The notes below the pieces were generated by a model. The model saw only the letters and a program-made list of their open reading frames with translations, did no database searches and was not told where the DNA came from. From assembly GCF_014652275.1 (NCBI RefSeq), contig NZ_BMYM01000001.1, positions 434,001-498,000 on the forward strand: a stretch of DNA of 64,000 nt. Direction: 5' to 3'. Positions 1-9,892 of the stretch are shown here, piece after piece (the first letter of the stretch is position 1; every line of letters starts with the position of its first letter). A program made the translations under genes and the position numbers. The stretch is from Parahalioglobus pacificus. GTDB taxonomy: Bacteria; Pseudomonadota; Gammaproteobacteria; Pseudomonadales; Halieaceae.

Positions 1-1040
1 TGTGGCGCAGCACCGGTGCCGCCATCTGCGCTATCGACGGTGATGAAGTCTGGCGCATAGGCCAGCCCTTTATCGTGAATCGCCACGCAGAACTCATCCA
101 ACCATTGGGCCTGGCCAATGACGCATTTTATGCCTGCGGGAATGCCGGTCAGTTCTCGCACGTGGTGAATCATGGTTAGCAGTTCATCGATAGTGCCGAT
201 GTCTGTGTGGCGATTAGGGCTAATGGAATCTTCGCCCTCAGGAATGTGGCGTGTAGACGCGATAATCTCGGTGACCTTTTCGCCCGGCAATATTCCACCC
301 TTGCCGGGTTTGGCGCCCTGAGACAGCTTTATCTCGATCATTTTGACGGATTCGTGAGCGGCAACAGCCGCGAGCTTTTCGTCGCTAAGACTGCCATCTG
401 CGTTGCGCACACCGTACTTGGCCGTACCGATCTGGAAAACCAGATCGCACCCGCCCTCGAGGTGAAAGGGCGACAGTGCGCCTTCACCCGTATTCAGCCA
501 GATGCCGGCCTGGGCGGCACCTATGGAGAGCGCCTTGATTGCTGGCGCGGAGAGGGCGCCGAAGCTCATGGCGGAGATGTTGAAGAAGGCCGAGGTTGTG
601 TACGGAGCGCGTGCGTAGCCTTCGCCGAAACTCAGTTGGCCCCTTTCTTTTATCTGTTCTTCCAATGGTGGGAACAGGCCGTTCAGGAACAGGTAATCCC
701 CGGGTGTGTTCAGTGGATGGGTGGAGCCGAAGGCGATGGTGGAGTCCACGTTCTTGGAGGCCCTGTACACCCAGGAGCGCTGCGCTCTATTAAATGGGAG
801 CTCCTCCCGGTCCAGCGCAAAGAAGTACTGCCGGAAGAACTCACCCAGATGTTCAAAGAAGTACCGGAAGCGTCCAATGATAGGATAGTTTCTGCGAATG
901 GTGTGCTGTGTTTGGGTGATATCCACAACATACATGTACAGCAGCACCAGTGCGCCGGCGCCAAGCAAAAATGCGAACAGCAGTACGCTTAACTCCAAGA
1001 AGCCCACCGCGAAAGCGTGGATAGTGCTCATTGTTTCCAT
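1..1040 (-). CDS. FMN-binding glutamate synthase family protein (C-terminus beyond window edge)
   Basis: The reading frame starts at the ATG at 1040, 9 bases after a strong AAGGAGG, and stays open to the left edge, giving about 346 residues of N-terminal sequence. Residues near 10-36 form a hydrophobic segment, so the protein is probably membrane-anchored. The rest matches the glutamate synthase central/FMN domain as found in single-domain relatives: SFGALSAPAIKAL, GEGALSPFH, KLSQGAKPGKGG and the FMN/substrate region VDSADGGTGAAP, right at the edge. The family resembles the synthase core of GltB but lacks its glutaminase domain, and the physiological substrate of these short paralogues is often unknown. 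Any plus-strand reading frame here is a shadow. Family assignment is firm, exact reaction is not. Confidence 0.9.
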   Translation of the reverse strand, partial: METMSTIHAFAVGFLELSVLLFAFLLGAGALVLLYMYVVDITQTQHTIRRNYPIIGRFRYFFEHLGEFFRQYFFALDREELPFNRAQRSWVYRASKNVDSTIAFGSTHPLNTPGDYLFLNGLFPPLEEQIKERGQLSFGEGYARAPYTTSAFFNISAMSFGALSAPAIKALSIGAAQAGIWLNTGEGALSPFHLEGGCDLVFQIGTAKYGVRNADGSLSDEKLAAVAAHESVKMIEIKLSQGAKPGKGGILPGEKVTEIIASTRHIPEGEDSISPNRHTDIGTIDELLTMIHHVRELTGIPAGIKCVIGQAQWLDEFCVAIHDKGLAYAPDFITVDSADGGTGAAP

Positions 1041-1103
1041 GCGTTGTTACCTCCTTACCCGACGGGTTGGTTGAGTGTCCGCGACTGGTTGACTAGCGCA
1101 ACA

Positions 1104-2237
1104 TTAGCGCAACAGCAGTGCATCAGGTACTAGCACCACCTTACCTTCGACGACACCAGACTCTATGAGTTCGTGTGCCTCGCTTGCGCGGCTCAGGGGG
1201 AGAACCTGCCAGATCCGTGGTGACACTTTTCTATCCGCCAGCAGCGACATGAGTTCAGACAAATCCTCCCGAAACCAGTCCGGGTGCGCTGCGCGCATGG
1301 CGGTGATGGAGTAAAAAGTCACGGAGCGCTCTTCGCTGGGGAACCAATCCCAAAGGAACTGCTGCCACTGAAATGCCAGGAACTCGCTGGCCACGGACCA
1401 GATATTGCCTGCTTCGGCGGCAAGTGAGGCGCTGTATAGGCCATAGGTCACCAGCGCGCCGTTATCACCGAGTGCTTCGTAGGATCGTTTGAAGTTGTCC
1501 AGGCTTATTGCATCGAAAGCCGCGTCGACACCTTTGTTATCGGTCTGCTGGGCAATTACTGAGACAAAGTCTTCGCTGCGGTAATCAATGGGTAACGCGC
1601 CGCGCTGCCTGACATAGTCGTGCTTTGCTGATGATGCCGTGCCGAAGACTCGAATGTCTTCCAAGTTAGCAAGTTCGGTCAGTGCACTGCCCACGGCGCC
1701 TGATGCGCCGTGCACGAGAATGGTGTCGCCCGCAGTCATTGATGCCACACGATGGAGCATCTGGTAGGCAGTGGTGTAACTGAGAATGAGACCGACGGCC
1801 TCATTCGCATCGACACCGGGTGGCACAGGCACGAGGTGTTTTGCCGGCCTTATCGCATACTCTGTGTAGGCGCCCCATACACTGAGATCAGCGACTCGCT
1901 GTCCCAGAAGCGCAGGTTCAACCCCTTCACCGACTGCCTCTATCACTCCGACCAAGTCGTAGCCCGGGACCAGTGGTGGCTCTTCGTCCACTTCCCCATA
2001 GAGTCCCTTTCTAACGAGCACATCAGTGAAAGATGCGCTTGCGGCTTCAACGCGTATGCGCACCTTGTCCGGGCCGGGCGGGGGTAAACCTTCCACGGTT
2101 TCCAGTGTCAGCACATTGCTATCGCCGTATTCTGTCATAACGATACGTTGCCAGGATTGCGCTGCGTTCGCGCCCATGGGTAGGCCAACGACAAGCAGTA
2201 ATGCGAAGTTAAGACTCCGCATAATCGGCTTTTTCAT
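1104..2237 (-). CDS. MDR-family zinc-independent oxidoreductase with N-terminal signal peptide
   Basis: Medium-chain dehydrogenase/reductase of the quinone-oxidoreductase type (377 residues from the chosen start). An N-terminal GroES-like domain is followed by a Rossmann nucleotide-binding domain with VHGASGAVGSAL near residues 174-185. The ATG at 2237 is preferred over one 30 bases upstream because AGGAAAC lies at the right distance and it begins a classical signal peptide: MKKP, a hydrophobic run, then GANA-AQ. NAD(P)H-dependent members of this family are normally cytoplasmic, so the leader is odd. It could be a genuine Sec signal, an anchor, or an artefact of an alternative start. It is divergent from the hydrolase at 2367. 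The substrate cannot be told. Confidence 0.85.
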   Translation of the reverse strand: MKKPIMRSLNFALLLVVGLPMGANAAQSWQRIVMTEYGDSNVLTLETVEGLPPPGPDKVRIRVEAASASFTDVLVRKGLYGEVDEEPPLVPGYDLVGVIEAVGEGVEPALLGQRVADLSVWGAYTEYAIRPAKHLVPVPPGVDANEAVGLILSYTTAYQMLHRVASMTAGDTILVHGASGAVGSALTELANLEDIRVFGTASSAKHDYVRQRGALPIDYRSEDFVSVIAQQTDNKGVDAAFDAISLDNFKRSYEALGDNGALVTYGLYSASLAAEAGNIWSVASEFLAFQWQQFLWDWFPSEERSVTFYSITAMRAAHPDWFREDLSELMSLLADRKVSPRIWQVLPLSRASEAHELIESGVVEGKVVLVPDALLLR

Positions 2238-2366
2238 AGTAGAGTTTCCTGATGCACTGGTTAGCAACTATAGCCTCTGTCACTTAGGGTGTGATTGCTT
2301 GGTTTTTGTGGACATGCCGTGCTGCGTTTAATTTGATAAGGCACCGTAAATGCCAGGGAACAAGTG

Positions 2367-3131
2367 ATGACTCAAGGGCCGATCGTGACGGACTTTCTTG
2401 CAAGGTCGGATGGTGAGCAGATTGCTGTCTGCCACATAAAGGGCAGCGCGCCCGGCGTACTTTTTCTGCCAGGGTTTAATTCCGATATGCGCGGCACTAA
2501 GTCGCAGGCACTGGCGGCCTGGTGTCAGCAGCGAGGCATCGCCTTTACTGCGCTGGACTACTCTGGGCATGGGGAATCATCCGGTGAGCTCAAGCATGGC
2601 AGCATGGGCCGCTGGCTCGACGATGCCGTGGCGGTTCTGGACGACGTCTGTGAGGGGCCGCAGTTGGTTGTGGGGTCTTCCATGGGCGGTTGGCTAATGT
2701 TGCTGCTGGCACTGGCGCGCCCCAAGCGAGTAAGCGGTTTGGTGGGCATTGCCGCTGCCCCAGACTTCACCCAGCGGCTATTCGAGCAGCGATTATCGGC
2801 AGACCAAAGAGCAAGCTTAGGGCAGACCGGATACTGCGAACTGCCCAATCACTACGATGACGGCGTGCCGCACACTATCGGCCGACAGCTGATAGAGGAG
2901 GGGCGTGAGCACCTGTTGCTGGGCGGCTCTATCAACTACACCGGGCCGGTGAGATTGCTGCACGGACAGCAGGATGAGGATGTGCCCTGGCAGCTGTCGG
3001 TGGAAGTGGCCCAGCGTTTGCAAAGCCGGGATGTGGAGCTGATATTGGTTAAGGACGGTGATCACCGTTTGTCGTCAGGAAAGGGCATCGCTCGTTTAAC
3101 GGCTGTCGTCGGATCAATGCTTGGCGTTTGA
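2367..3131 (+). CDS. alpha/beta hydrolase
   Basis: A 254-residue alpha/beta hydrolase resembling the ABHD10/short carboxylesterase-like group. The nucleophile elbow is GSSMGG (Ser about residue 105). An oxyanion-type segment LPGFNSDMRG lies near residue 36, a candidate acid Asp sits in HGQQDEDVPW and a candidate His in DGDHRLS near the C-terminus. There is no signal peptide or membrane segment. The ATG at 2367 follows AGGGAA at good spacing; a GTG three bases upstream is also possible. The stop codon overlaps the distal tRNA-derived repeat at 3130. An esterase, thioesterase or depalmitoylase role is plausible but the substrate is unknown. Confidence 0.85.
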   Translation: MTQGPIVTDFLARSDGEQIAVCHIKGSAPGVLFLPGFNSDMRGTKSQALAAWCQQRGIAFTALDYSGHGESSGELKHGSMGRWLDDAVAVLDDVCEGPQLVVGSSMGGWLMLLLALARPKRVSGLVGIAAAPDFTQRLFEQRLSADQRASLGQTGYCELPNHYDDGVPHTIGRQLIEEGREHLLLGGSINYTGPVRLLHGQQDEDVPWQLSVEVAQRLQSRDVELILVKDGDHRLSSGKGIARLTAVVGSMLGV

Positions 3132-3165
3132 GTTTGGTACCGGAGGTCGGACTCGATGGTCCGAC
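3130..3165 (-). repeat. Degenerate copy of tRNA-Leu 3' end (distal)
   Basis: These 36 bases match the acceptor/T-arm end of the tRNA-Leu gene plus its immediate 3' flank (GAGTTTGGTACCGGAGG, then GGACTCGA). The T-arm half is changed so that GTCGGAC/GTCCGAC forms a perfect 7-bp stem with a 6-base loop. The first two bases overlap the stop codon of the alpha/beta hydrolase. Confidence 0.8.
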
Positions 3166-3195
3166 ATTCGGCCGGCGCGCAGCGTGCTGCTCAAA

Positions 3196-3231
3196 GAGTT
3201 TGGTATCGGAGGCTGGACTCGATGGTCCGAC
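3196..3231 (-). repeat. Degenerate copy of tRNA-Leu 3' end (proximal)
   Basis: This is a second 36-base copy of the tRNA 3' end, differing from the distal copy at two positions and abutting the true tRNA 3' flank at 3232. Both copies share the changed T-loop TCGATGGTCCGAC, so they derive from each other or from a common ancestor, not independently from the present tRNA. Confidence 0.8.
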
Positions 3232-3236
3232 GAGTT

Positions 3237-3323
3237 TGGTACCGGAGGCCGGACTCGAACCGGCACGCTTTTTACGGCGGGGGATTTTGAATCCCCTGTG
3301 TCTACCAATTTCACCACTCCGGC
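3237..3323 (-). tRNA. tRNA-Leu (anticodon CAA)
   Basis: This is an 87-base class II tRNA read on the minus strand. The acceptor stem GCCGGAG pairs with CTCCGGT (G1-U72 wobble), the D-arm contains GGTAGAC, and the anticodon stem GGGGA/TCCCC carries loop TTCAAAA with anticodon CAA, which reads UUG. The variable arm is long, the T-arm reads CCGGTTCGAACCCGG, and discriminator A plus CCA is genome-encoded. The long variable arm together with anticodon CAA identifies leucine. Confidence 0.97.
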
Positions 3324-3363
3324 AGGGAGGTGCGGCCCTGTGGGGTCGCTGGAGAAGGCGCGG

Positions 3364-3391
3364 ATTATAGCAATGCCTTCTGCGCATGCAA
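3364..3391 (-). promoter_or_regulatory. Sigma-70 promoter for tRNA-Leu
   Basis: The minus strand has TTGCAT, a 16-bp spacer and a perfect TATAAT, about 41 bases upstream of the mature tRNA 5' end. A GC-rich stretch follows the -10, as is usual for stable RNA promoters. Confidence 0.7.
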
Positions 3392-3401
3392 CAAATTCAC
3401 T

Positions 3402-3430
3402 TTCAAGGAAAGCCTGTTTCCCGTTAAAAT
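3402..3430 (+). promoter_or_regulatory. Sigma-70 promoter for the 87-aa acidic protein gene
   Basis: TTCAAG (or TTTCAA one base earlier) is followed by 17-18 bp and TAAAAT. The predicted transcript starts about 65 bases before the ATG at 3503. It is divergent from the tRNA promoter. Confidence 0.5.
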
Positions 3431-3502
3431 GCGCGCGAAGTGGTGGCGCTGCTGCCTGTATTCCGCAACTAGGTCCATCTGAGTATCCGGGGAGAAAAGA
3501 AA

Positions 3503-3766
3503 ATGGCGATGAAACTGGTTAAGAAAACCGACAGTTACAGTGTTTTTCTGCGTAGTGATGAGCGTTACGCGGTGAAGGATGGCAGCGGAAAGCCCGTCAA
3601 TGGCGACGAAAAGGTTCGTATCTTGGTGGAAGAGGGGCTGATTAAGGCATCACTGCCGGCAGAACCTGCTCCAGAGGCTGAAGAGGCGGAAGCCGAGGCC
3701 CCCGCAGAAGAGGGTGCTGAGGAAGCATCCGAGGATGCGGCCGAGGAAGGCGGCGACGACGAGTAA
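3503..3766 (+). CDS. Small conserved hypothetical protein with acidic tail
   Basis: This 87-residue protein has a compact basic/neutral N-terminal half (about residues 1-50, containing YAVKDGSGKPVNGDEKVRIL). The C-terminal tail consists almost only of Glu, Ala and Asp (residues 53-87) and is probably disordered. The N-terminal part resembles a family of short uncharacterised gammaproteobacterial proteins. GGGGAG precedes the ATG. It is a single-gene transcription unit with its own promoter and a strong terminator. Function is unknown. Confidence 0.75.
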   Translation: MAMKLVKKTDSYSVFLRSDERYAVKDGSGKPVNGDEKVRILVEEGLIKASLPAEPAPEAEEAEAEAPAEEGAEEASEDAAEEGGDDE

Positions 3767-3784
3767 GCCTCGCCGATCCTCTGG

Positions 3785-3810
3785 AAAGCCGGCCATGTGC
3801 CGGCTTTTTT
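3785..3810 (+). terminator. Rho-independent terminator
   Basis: The 9-bp stem AAAGCCGGC/GCCGGCTTT with a 5-base loop is followed by a T tract. It ends the transcript of the acidic small protein just before queA, so queA needs either read-through or its own promoter. Confidence 0.85.
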
Positions 3811-3821
3811 GATGGTGAACT

Positions 3822-6004
<2,183 letters not shown>

Positions 6005-6006
6005 CC

Positions 6007-6324
6007 ATGTATAAGTTAGGTGTGTACGTGCCTGACTCGCACCTAGAGTCGCTGAAACAGGCTCTGTTTGATGCAGGTGCCGGCAGGGTAGGCGATTACG
6101 ACCAGTGCTGCTGGCAGGTCAAGGGCCAGGGCCAGTTCAGGCCGCTGCCCGGCAGTGAACCCTTCACGGGTGATCAGGGCTCGGTATCTTCCGTTGCGGA
6201 GTACCGCGTTGAATTGGTGTGTACTGACGATTGTATCCCGGCGGTTGTTGCCGCACTAAAGGCAGCCCACCCCTATGAGACGCCTGCCTTTGACGTCGTG
6301 CAACTCCACACCGAGTTTGAGTGA
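6007..6324 (+). CDS. Standalone YqfO/NIF3-insert-like protein
   Basis: The 105 residues match the PII/CutA-like domain that is inserted in DUF34/NIF3 proteins such as YqfO, here as a separate polypeptide. Diagnostic features are the opening YKLGVYVPDSHLESLKQALFDAGAGRVGDYD, the central VAEYRVEL and the closing AAHPYETPAFDV. It begins two bases after the tgt stop and its stop overlaps the next start (TGATG), so it sits in the queA-tgt operon. The biochemical role of such standalone domains is not established. It is likely soluble and oligomeric by family resemblance. Confidence 0.8.
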   Translation: MYKLGVYVPDSHLESLKQALFDAGAGRVGDYDQCCWQVKGQGQFRPLPGSEPFTGDQGSVSSVAEYRVELVCTDDCIPAVVAALKAAHPYETPAFDVVQLHTEFE

Positions 6325-6926
6325 TGCTGCAATCACCGGTGTTGGAAAAAGTTTGCGCGGCGCTCCCGTTGAGTGGTGCTAACTGGTCAGCCGCGCAGGC
6401 CCCTCAGGCAGCAGTACTGGTTGCGCTAACGGACGACGAGAGCCCACAAGTTCTACTGGGAGAGCGATCGTCGACACTCAAAACCCATCCCGGCGAAATC
6501 GCTTTCCCCGGGGGCAAACGTGATCCCGAGGACGCGGGCCCCTGGGTGACGGCAAGGCGCGAGGCGCATGAGGAGGTGGGGCTTCAGCCCGCTGATTCGC
6601 ATGCGCTGGGTGAGCTGGCACCGCTGTTTACGCGTACAGGATTTGAAGTGCACCCCTGCGTTGCGCAAATTTCAGGTCGTAGCGAGTTTGTTGTGGAAGA
6701 GCGCGAATTTGCGCGTATTTTTATGCGGCCACTGTCCGCCTTTGCAGATGCTCGGGCTTTCCGACTGGAAACCATGGAGCATCGTGGGCGCGTGCGGCAA
6801 GTGCCTTTTTATGACATTGATGGCGACACGATATGGGGTGTCACGGCGGCGGTGTTGGCGCAGCTGGCGAACCTCGCATACGATGCCGCTCTGGATTTAC
6901 AACGCGACTGGAACCAAAGCCCATGA
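6324..6926 (+). CDS. NUDIX hydrolase, CoA pyrophosphatase type
   Basis: A 200-residue NUDIX protein of the NudL/CoA pyrophosphatase family, which hydrolyses CoA and its derivatives to phosphopantetheine and 3',5'-ADP. The NUDIX box [10 protein letters not shown]...[10 protein letters not shown] has the longer spacing characteristic of the CoA subgroup, and a preceding [20 protein letters not shown] block matches the CoA-binding signature. The ATG at 6324 overlaps the upstream stop; a GTG at 6321 is the alternative. The last codons overlap the next gene by four bases. Confidence 0.9.
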   Translation: MLQSPVLEKVCAALPLSGANWSAAQAPQAAVLVALTDDESPQVLLGERSSTLKTHPGEIAFPGGKRDPEDAGPWVTARREAHEEVGLQPADSHALGELAPLFTRTGFEVHPCVAQISGRSEFVVEEREFARIFMRPLSAFADARAFRLETMEHRGRVRQVPFYDIDGDTIWGVTAAVLAQLANLAYDAALDLQRDWNQSP

Positions 6927-7447
6927 TGTATAGCCTCGGCGACAAACAGGTCACGCTGATCGGCGGTGATCACTTCATAGCCCCCAATGCAGCCGTGATC
7001 GGTGACGTAACCTTGCACGAGAAAGCCAGCGTCTGGTTCAGCTGCGTCTTGCGCGGTGATGCTGAGCGCCTTGAGGTCGGCGAGGGTAGCAATATTCAGG
7101 ACGGCACCGTGATGCATGCCGATCCCGGGTTTCCGCTGGTTATCGGCCGCAACGTTACTGTTGGCCACAACGCAATGCTGCACGGTTGCCAGATTGGCGA
7201 CGGCACGTTGGTGGGTATCAATGCCGTGGTACTGAATGGCGCGAAAGTTGGTAAGGGCTGTTTGATTGGTGCTAATGCACTGGTGACTGAGGGTATGGAA
7301 GTACCCGATGGCAGCCTGGTGTTGGGTTCACCCGGTAAGATCAAAACCACCTTGAGCGCCGAGCAACAGCAGGGCCTGATGATCAATGCCCAGCACTATG
7401 TGTCAAACGCTGCGCGTTACAACGAACTGTTAGAGCAGCAGGTATGA
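6923..7447 (+). CDS. Gamma-carbonic-anhydrase-like left-handed beta-helix protein
   Basis: This 174-residue hexapeptide-repeat protein belongs to the YrdA/PaaY group of gamma-carbonic-anhydrase homologues. Imperfect hexapeptide repeats run from about residue 20 to 145 (for example [31 protein letters not shown]). Likely metal-ligand histidines lie in VMHADPG and [11 protein letters not shown] take the ATG at 6923, which overlaps the NUDIX stop by four bases; the longer reading frame upstream lies wholly inside the NUDIX gene. Whether it has carbonic anhydrase or acyltransferase-like activity cannot be decided. Confidence 0.9.
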   Translation: MMYSLGDKQVTLIGGDHFIAPNAAVIGDVTLHEKASVWFSCVLRGDAERLEVGEGSNIQDGTVMHADPGFPLVIGRNVTVGHNAMLHGCQIGDGTLVGINAVVLNGAKVGKGCLIGANALVTEGMEVPDGSLVLGSPGKIKTTLSAEQQQGLMINAQHYVSNAARYNELLEQQV

Positions 7448-7635
7448 GCGATCCCGCGATAGCCAGCCCCTGCGTGTCCGTGTGCGCGCTGGATGAGAAC
7501 GATATCTGTATGGGGTGCTATCGCAGCGCGACCGAAATCACCGATTGGTTTATGGCCAGCGACGAAGACAAGCGCGCGATTATGCGCAGGGTCGCCGAAC
7601 GGCGCGAAGCGGATGGAGGCATCCGCCTAATGTGA
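7444..7635 (+). CDS. DUF1289 small cysteine-rich protein
   Basis: This 63-residue protein has the DUF1289 pattern: [21 protein letters not shown], four cysteines that could bind a metal, followed by a helical [24 protein letters not shown]. It overlaps the preceding gene by four bases and its 3' end overlaps the convergent corB gene by nine. Function is unknown. Confidence 0.85.
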   Translation: MSDPAIASPCVSVCALDENDICMGCYRSATEITDWFMASDEDKRAIMRRVAERREADGGIRLM

Positions 7636-8907
7636 TGGCGGTGCTACCGCTTTTATGGCAACAGTAGCGCGCACAGCGCGCACCACGTTACCTTCCAGCT
7701 CGAGAATCTCGAATCGGTAAGCGTCTATTGCCAGTCCCGCATTGGCGTCTGGAAACGATTCCAAAAACTCAAGGATCAGGCCGCTGAGCGTTTTTGGTCC
7801 ATCGGTGGGCAGATCCCAATCCAGATGCTTGTTGATGTCGCGAATCGAGGCGGTGCCATCAACAATGAAGCTACCGTCGCGCTGGGGAAAAATCGTGTCG
7901 CTGGTGTCTACCAGATTTGAGGTGAACTCACCTACGATCTCTTCAAGGATATCCGCCAGTGCAACCAGTCCCAGCAGGTCGCCGTACTCATCCACCACCA
8001 TGGCCAGGCGGACTTTCTTCTGCTGGAAGTTCAACAGCTGCGTGTGCAGAGGAGTGCTCTCAGGAATGAAATAGGGCTTGTCCATTTCACGCACCAACGC
8101 GGCGCGATCCAGCCCATCGCTGCTCAAAACCCGCGACAGGTTGCGCAAATGCAGTATGCCCTCGATGTTGTTCACATCGTCGCGCCACACCGGTAGCAGA
8201 GTATGCGAGCTATTCTGCAGGCATTGAATGATGTCCTCATCGCTGTCGTCCAAGTCTATGCCATACACCTCATTGCGGGGGATCATAATGTCATCCACGG
8301 TCACCTGCTCCAGGTCGAGGATGTTGACCAGCATTCCCTTGTGGCGCTGGGGGATGCGTGCGCCGGCCTCGGTTACAATCGTCCGCAGTTCTTCGCTCGA
8401 TACAGATTCGTCCTGATTGCCCGTGGGGTTGATGCCTAGCAGCCGCAAGAACACATTGGTGATGCCGTTGACGCCAACCACCACCGGGTACAGCAGCTTC
8501 AATAGCGGCCACAGTATCAAGCTGGCGGGAAAGGCGATCTTTTCAGGGTGCAGTGCTGCAAAGGTCTTAGGTGTGATCTCTGCAAAAATCAGGATGACCA
8601 GCGTCAACAGAAGGGTAGCAATCACGATCCCGGCGTCACCGTATAGCTGAATGGCTATCACGGTAGCGATTGCGGATGCGGCAATGTTCACCAGATTGTT
8701 GCCGATCAGAATCAAGCCAATCAATCGATCGGGCCTTTCCAGCAGTTTGCTGGCACGAATGGCGCCCCGATGGCGCTGTTTGCGCAGATGTTTCAGGCGA
8801 TAGCGATTCAGCGACATCATGCCGGTCTCCGAGCTGGAGAAAAAACCAGACATAAGAATCAGTGCTGCCAGAATCGCGAACAGAAGACCCAGCGGTGCCT
8901 CGTTCAA
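7627..8907 (-). CDS. corB: CorB/CNNM-type transporter with CBS domains
   Basis: This 426-residue inner-membrane protein is of the HlyC/CorC (CNNM) family, implicated in Mg2+/divalent cation export. A DUF21 membrane domain with about four segments occupies residues 1-185, starting GLLFAILAALILMSGFFSSSETGMM. It is followed by paired CBS domains (residues about 190-330; VDDIMIPRNEVYGID and VVDEYGDLLGLV) and a C-terminal CorC_HlyC domain ending before residue 426. Next to ypjD and divergent from ffh, it matches the E. coli ypjD-yfjD arrangement. Confidence 0.93.
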   Translation of the reverse strand: MNEAPLGLLFAILAALILMSGFFSSSETGMMSLNRYRLKHLRKQRHRGAIRASKLLERPDRLIGLILIGNNLVNIAASAIATVIAIQLYGDAGIVIATLLLTLVILIFAEITPKTFAALHPEKIAFPASLILWPLLKLLYPVVVGVNGITNVFLRLLGINPTGNQDESVSSEELRTIVTEAGARIPQRHKGMLVNILDLEQVTVDDIMIPRNEVYGIDLDDSDEDIIQCLQNSSHTLLPVWRDDVNNIEGILHLRNLSRVLSSDGLDRAALVREMDKPYFIPESTPLHTQLLNFQQKKVRLAMVVDEYGDLLGLVALADILEEIVGEFTSNLVDTSDTIFPQRDGSFIVDGTASIRDINKHLDWDLPTDGPKTLSGLILEFLESFPDANAGLAIDAYRFEILELEGNVVRAVRATVAIKAVAPPSH

Positions 8908-8989
8908 GAGAGGGAACGTCTCCCGAAATGTAATGAAGAGCTATGGTGAATAAAAAGCGCCGAGCACACAAGCCCTGACGGGCGTCGGT

Positions 8990-9793
8990 TTAGCCGCGTT
9001 GAAGCACCAGCTCCAGCACCATCTTTGAGCCGAAGAAGGCCAGCATTAGCAGTGCGAAGCCTCCGAGCGTGAAGCGGACCGCAGTCTGGCTGCGCCAGCC
9101 CAGTTGGTAATGCCCCCACAGCAGCGTGGAGAACAGGAACCAGGCAACGATGGTGAGCACGGTTTTGTGTACCAGGTGCTGCGCGAACATGTCGTTCATA
9201 TAGACCATGCCGCTGGCAATGGCCAGGGTCAGCATTATGACGCCCACCCATAGCAACTCAAACAGCGCGCTCTCCATCGACTGTAGTGGCGGTAGCATGC
9301 TGACAATGCCGCGGGTGCGGTGGTGTCGCAGCTGGTAGTCTTGCACCGCCACAATAGCCGCCTGCGCTGCGGCCAGGGTCAATACTGCGTATGCCAGCAG
9401 CGAGCTCCCGATGTGTACATACAGGCCGCCGCTCATCGCTGTCTCTGTACTGCCAGTGTCAGGGCTGAAGCTGGCAACCAAAAGGGCAAGACCGGAGAGC
9501 GGGAATAGCGCGATCAGCAGGTTCTGCAGGGGCCGGCTCACCAGTGCCGTAAAGCAGGCCACGTTCATGATCAGGAAAATCAGCGCAGGCACTTTGTAAA
9601 CCCCGAGGCTCAGCCCGGGGTGAGTGAACACAGTATCCCAGACCACCACGGCGTGGCAGAGCAGAGCGACAATGCCAGCACCGACGACCGAGCGCGAGAC
9701 GCTGGGGCGTTTCTGCCGAAGGTGCAGCAATTGAATGCCGCTGGCAGCAAAGTAAAGCAGTGCTGCAGCGACTGCGAGAGAGGCAGAAGACAT
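8990..9793 (-). CDS. ypjD: YpjD/CcsA-like cytochrome c assembly family membrane protein
   Basis: This 267-residue polytopic inner-membrane protein of the CcsA/CcmC superfamily has about eight hydrophobic segments and a WGHYQLGWRS segment near the C-terminus that resembles the haem-handling signature of the family. The start is placed at the ATG at 9793 (MSSASLAVAAALLYF), because upstream in-frame codons would add a polar non-family extension overlapping the ffh promoter. The exact role of YpjD is unknown; the family is linked to haem handling. Genomic position next to corB and ffh supports the name. Confidence 0.88.
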   Translation of the reverse strand: MSSASLAVAAALLYFAASGIQLLHLRQKRPSVSRSVVGAGIVALLCHAVVVWDTVFTHPGLSLGVYKVPALIFLIMNVACFTALVSRPLQNLLIALFPLSGLALLVASFSPDTGSTETAMSGGLYVHIGSSLLAYAVLTLAAAQAAIVAVQDYQLRHHRTRGIVSMLPPLQSMESALFELLWVGVIMLTLAIASGMVYMNDMFAQHLVHKTVLTIVAWFLFSTLLWGHYQLGWRSQTAVRFTLGGFALLMLAFFGSKMVLELVLQRG

Positions 9794-9796
9794 AGG

Positions 9797-9826
9797 TTGG
9801 GGAGCGGCGTCCGGGTGACGTATACT
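9797..9826 (+). promoter_or_regulatory. Sigma-70 promoter for ffh
   Basis: TTGGGG, an 18-bp spacer and TATACT are centred about 80 bases upstream of the ffh ATG, immediately outside the ypjD start codon. Confidence 0.55.
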
Positions 9827-9892
9827 TCGCCCCTTTGTACCGATTTGACCCCGTGGAATCAATAGCGCCAGCGGCGCTCAACGAGTTATCCG

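Noticed and set aside
207-992. 261-codon plus-strand open frame
   Set aside because: It is the antisense shadow of the minus-strand FMN-binding glutamate-synthase-like gene, whose protein has clear family motifs and a strong ribosome site.
3130-3231. The two tRNA-like copies as tRNA genes
   Set aside because: They contain only the 3' end; no D-arm or anticodon arm is present.
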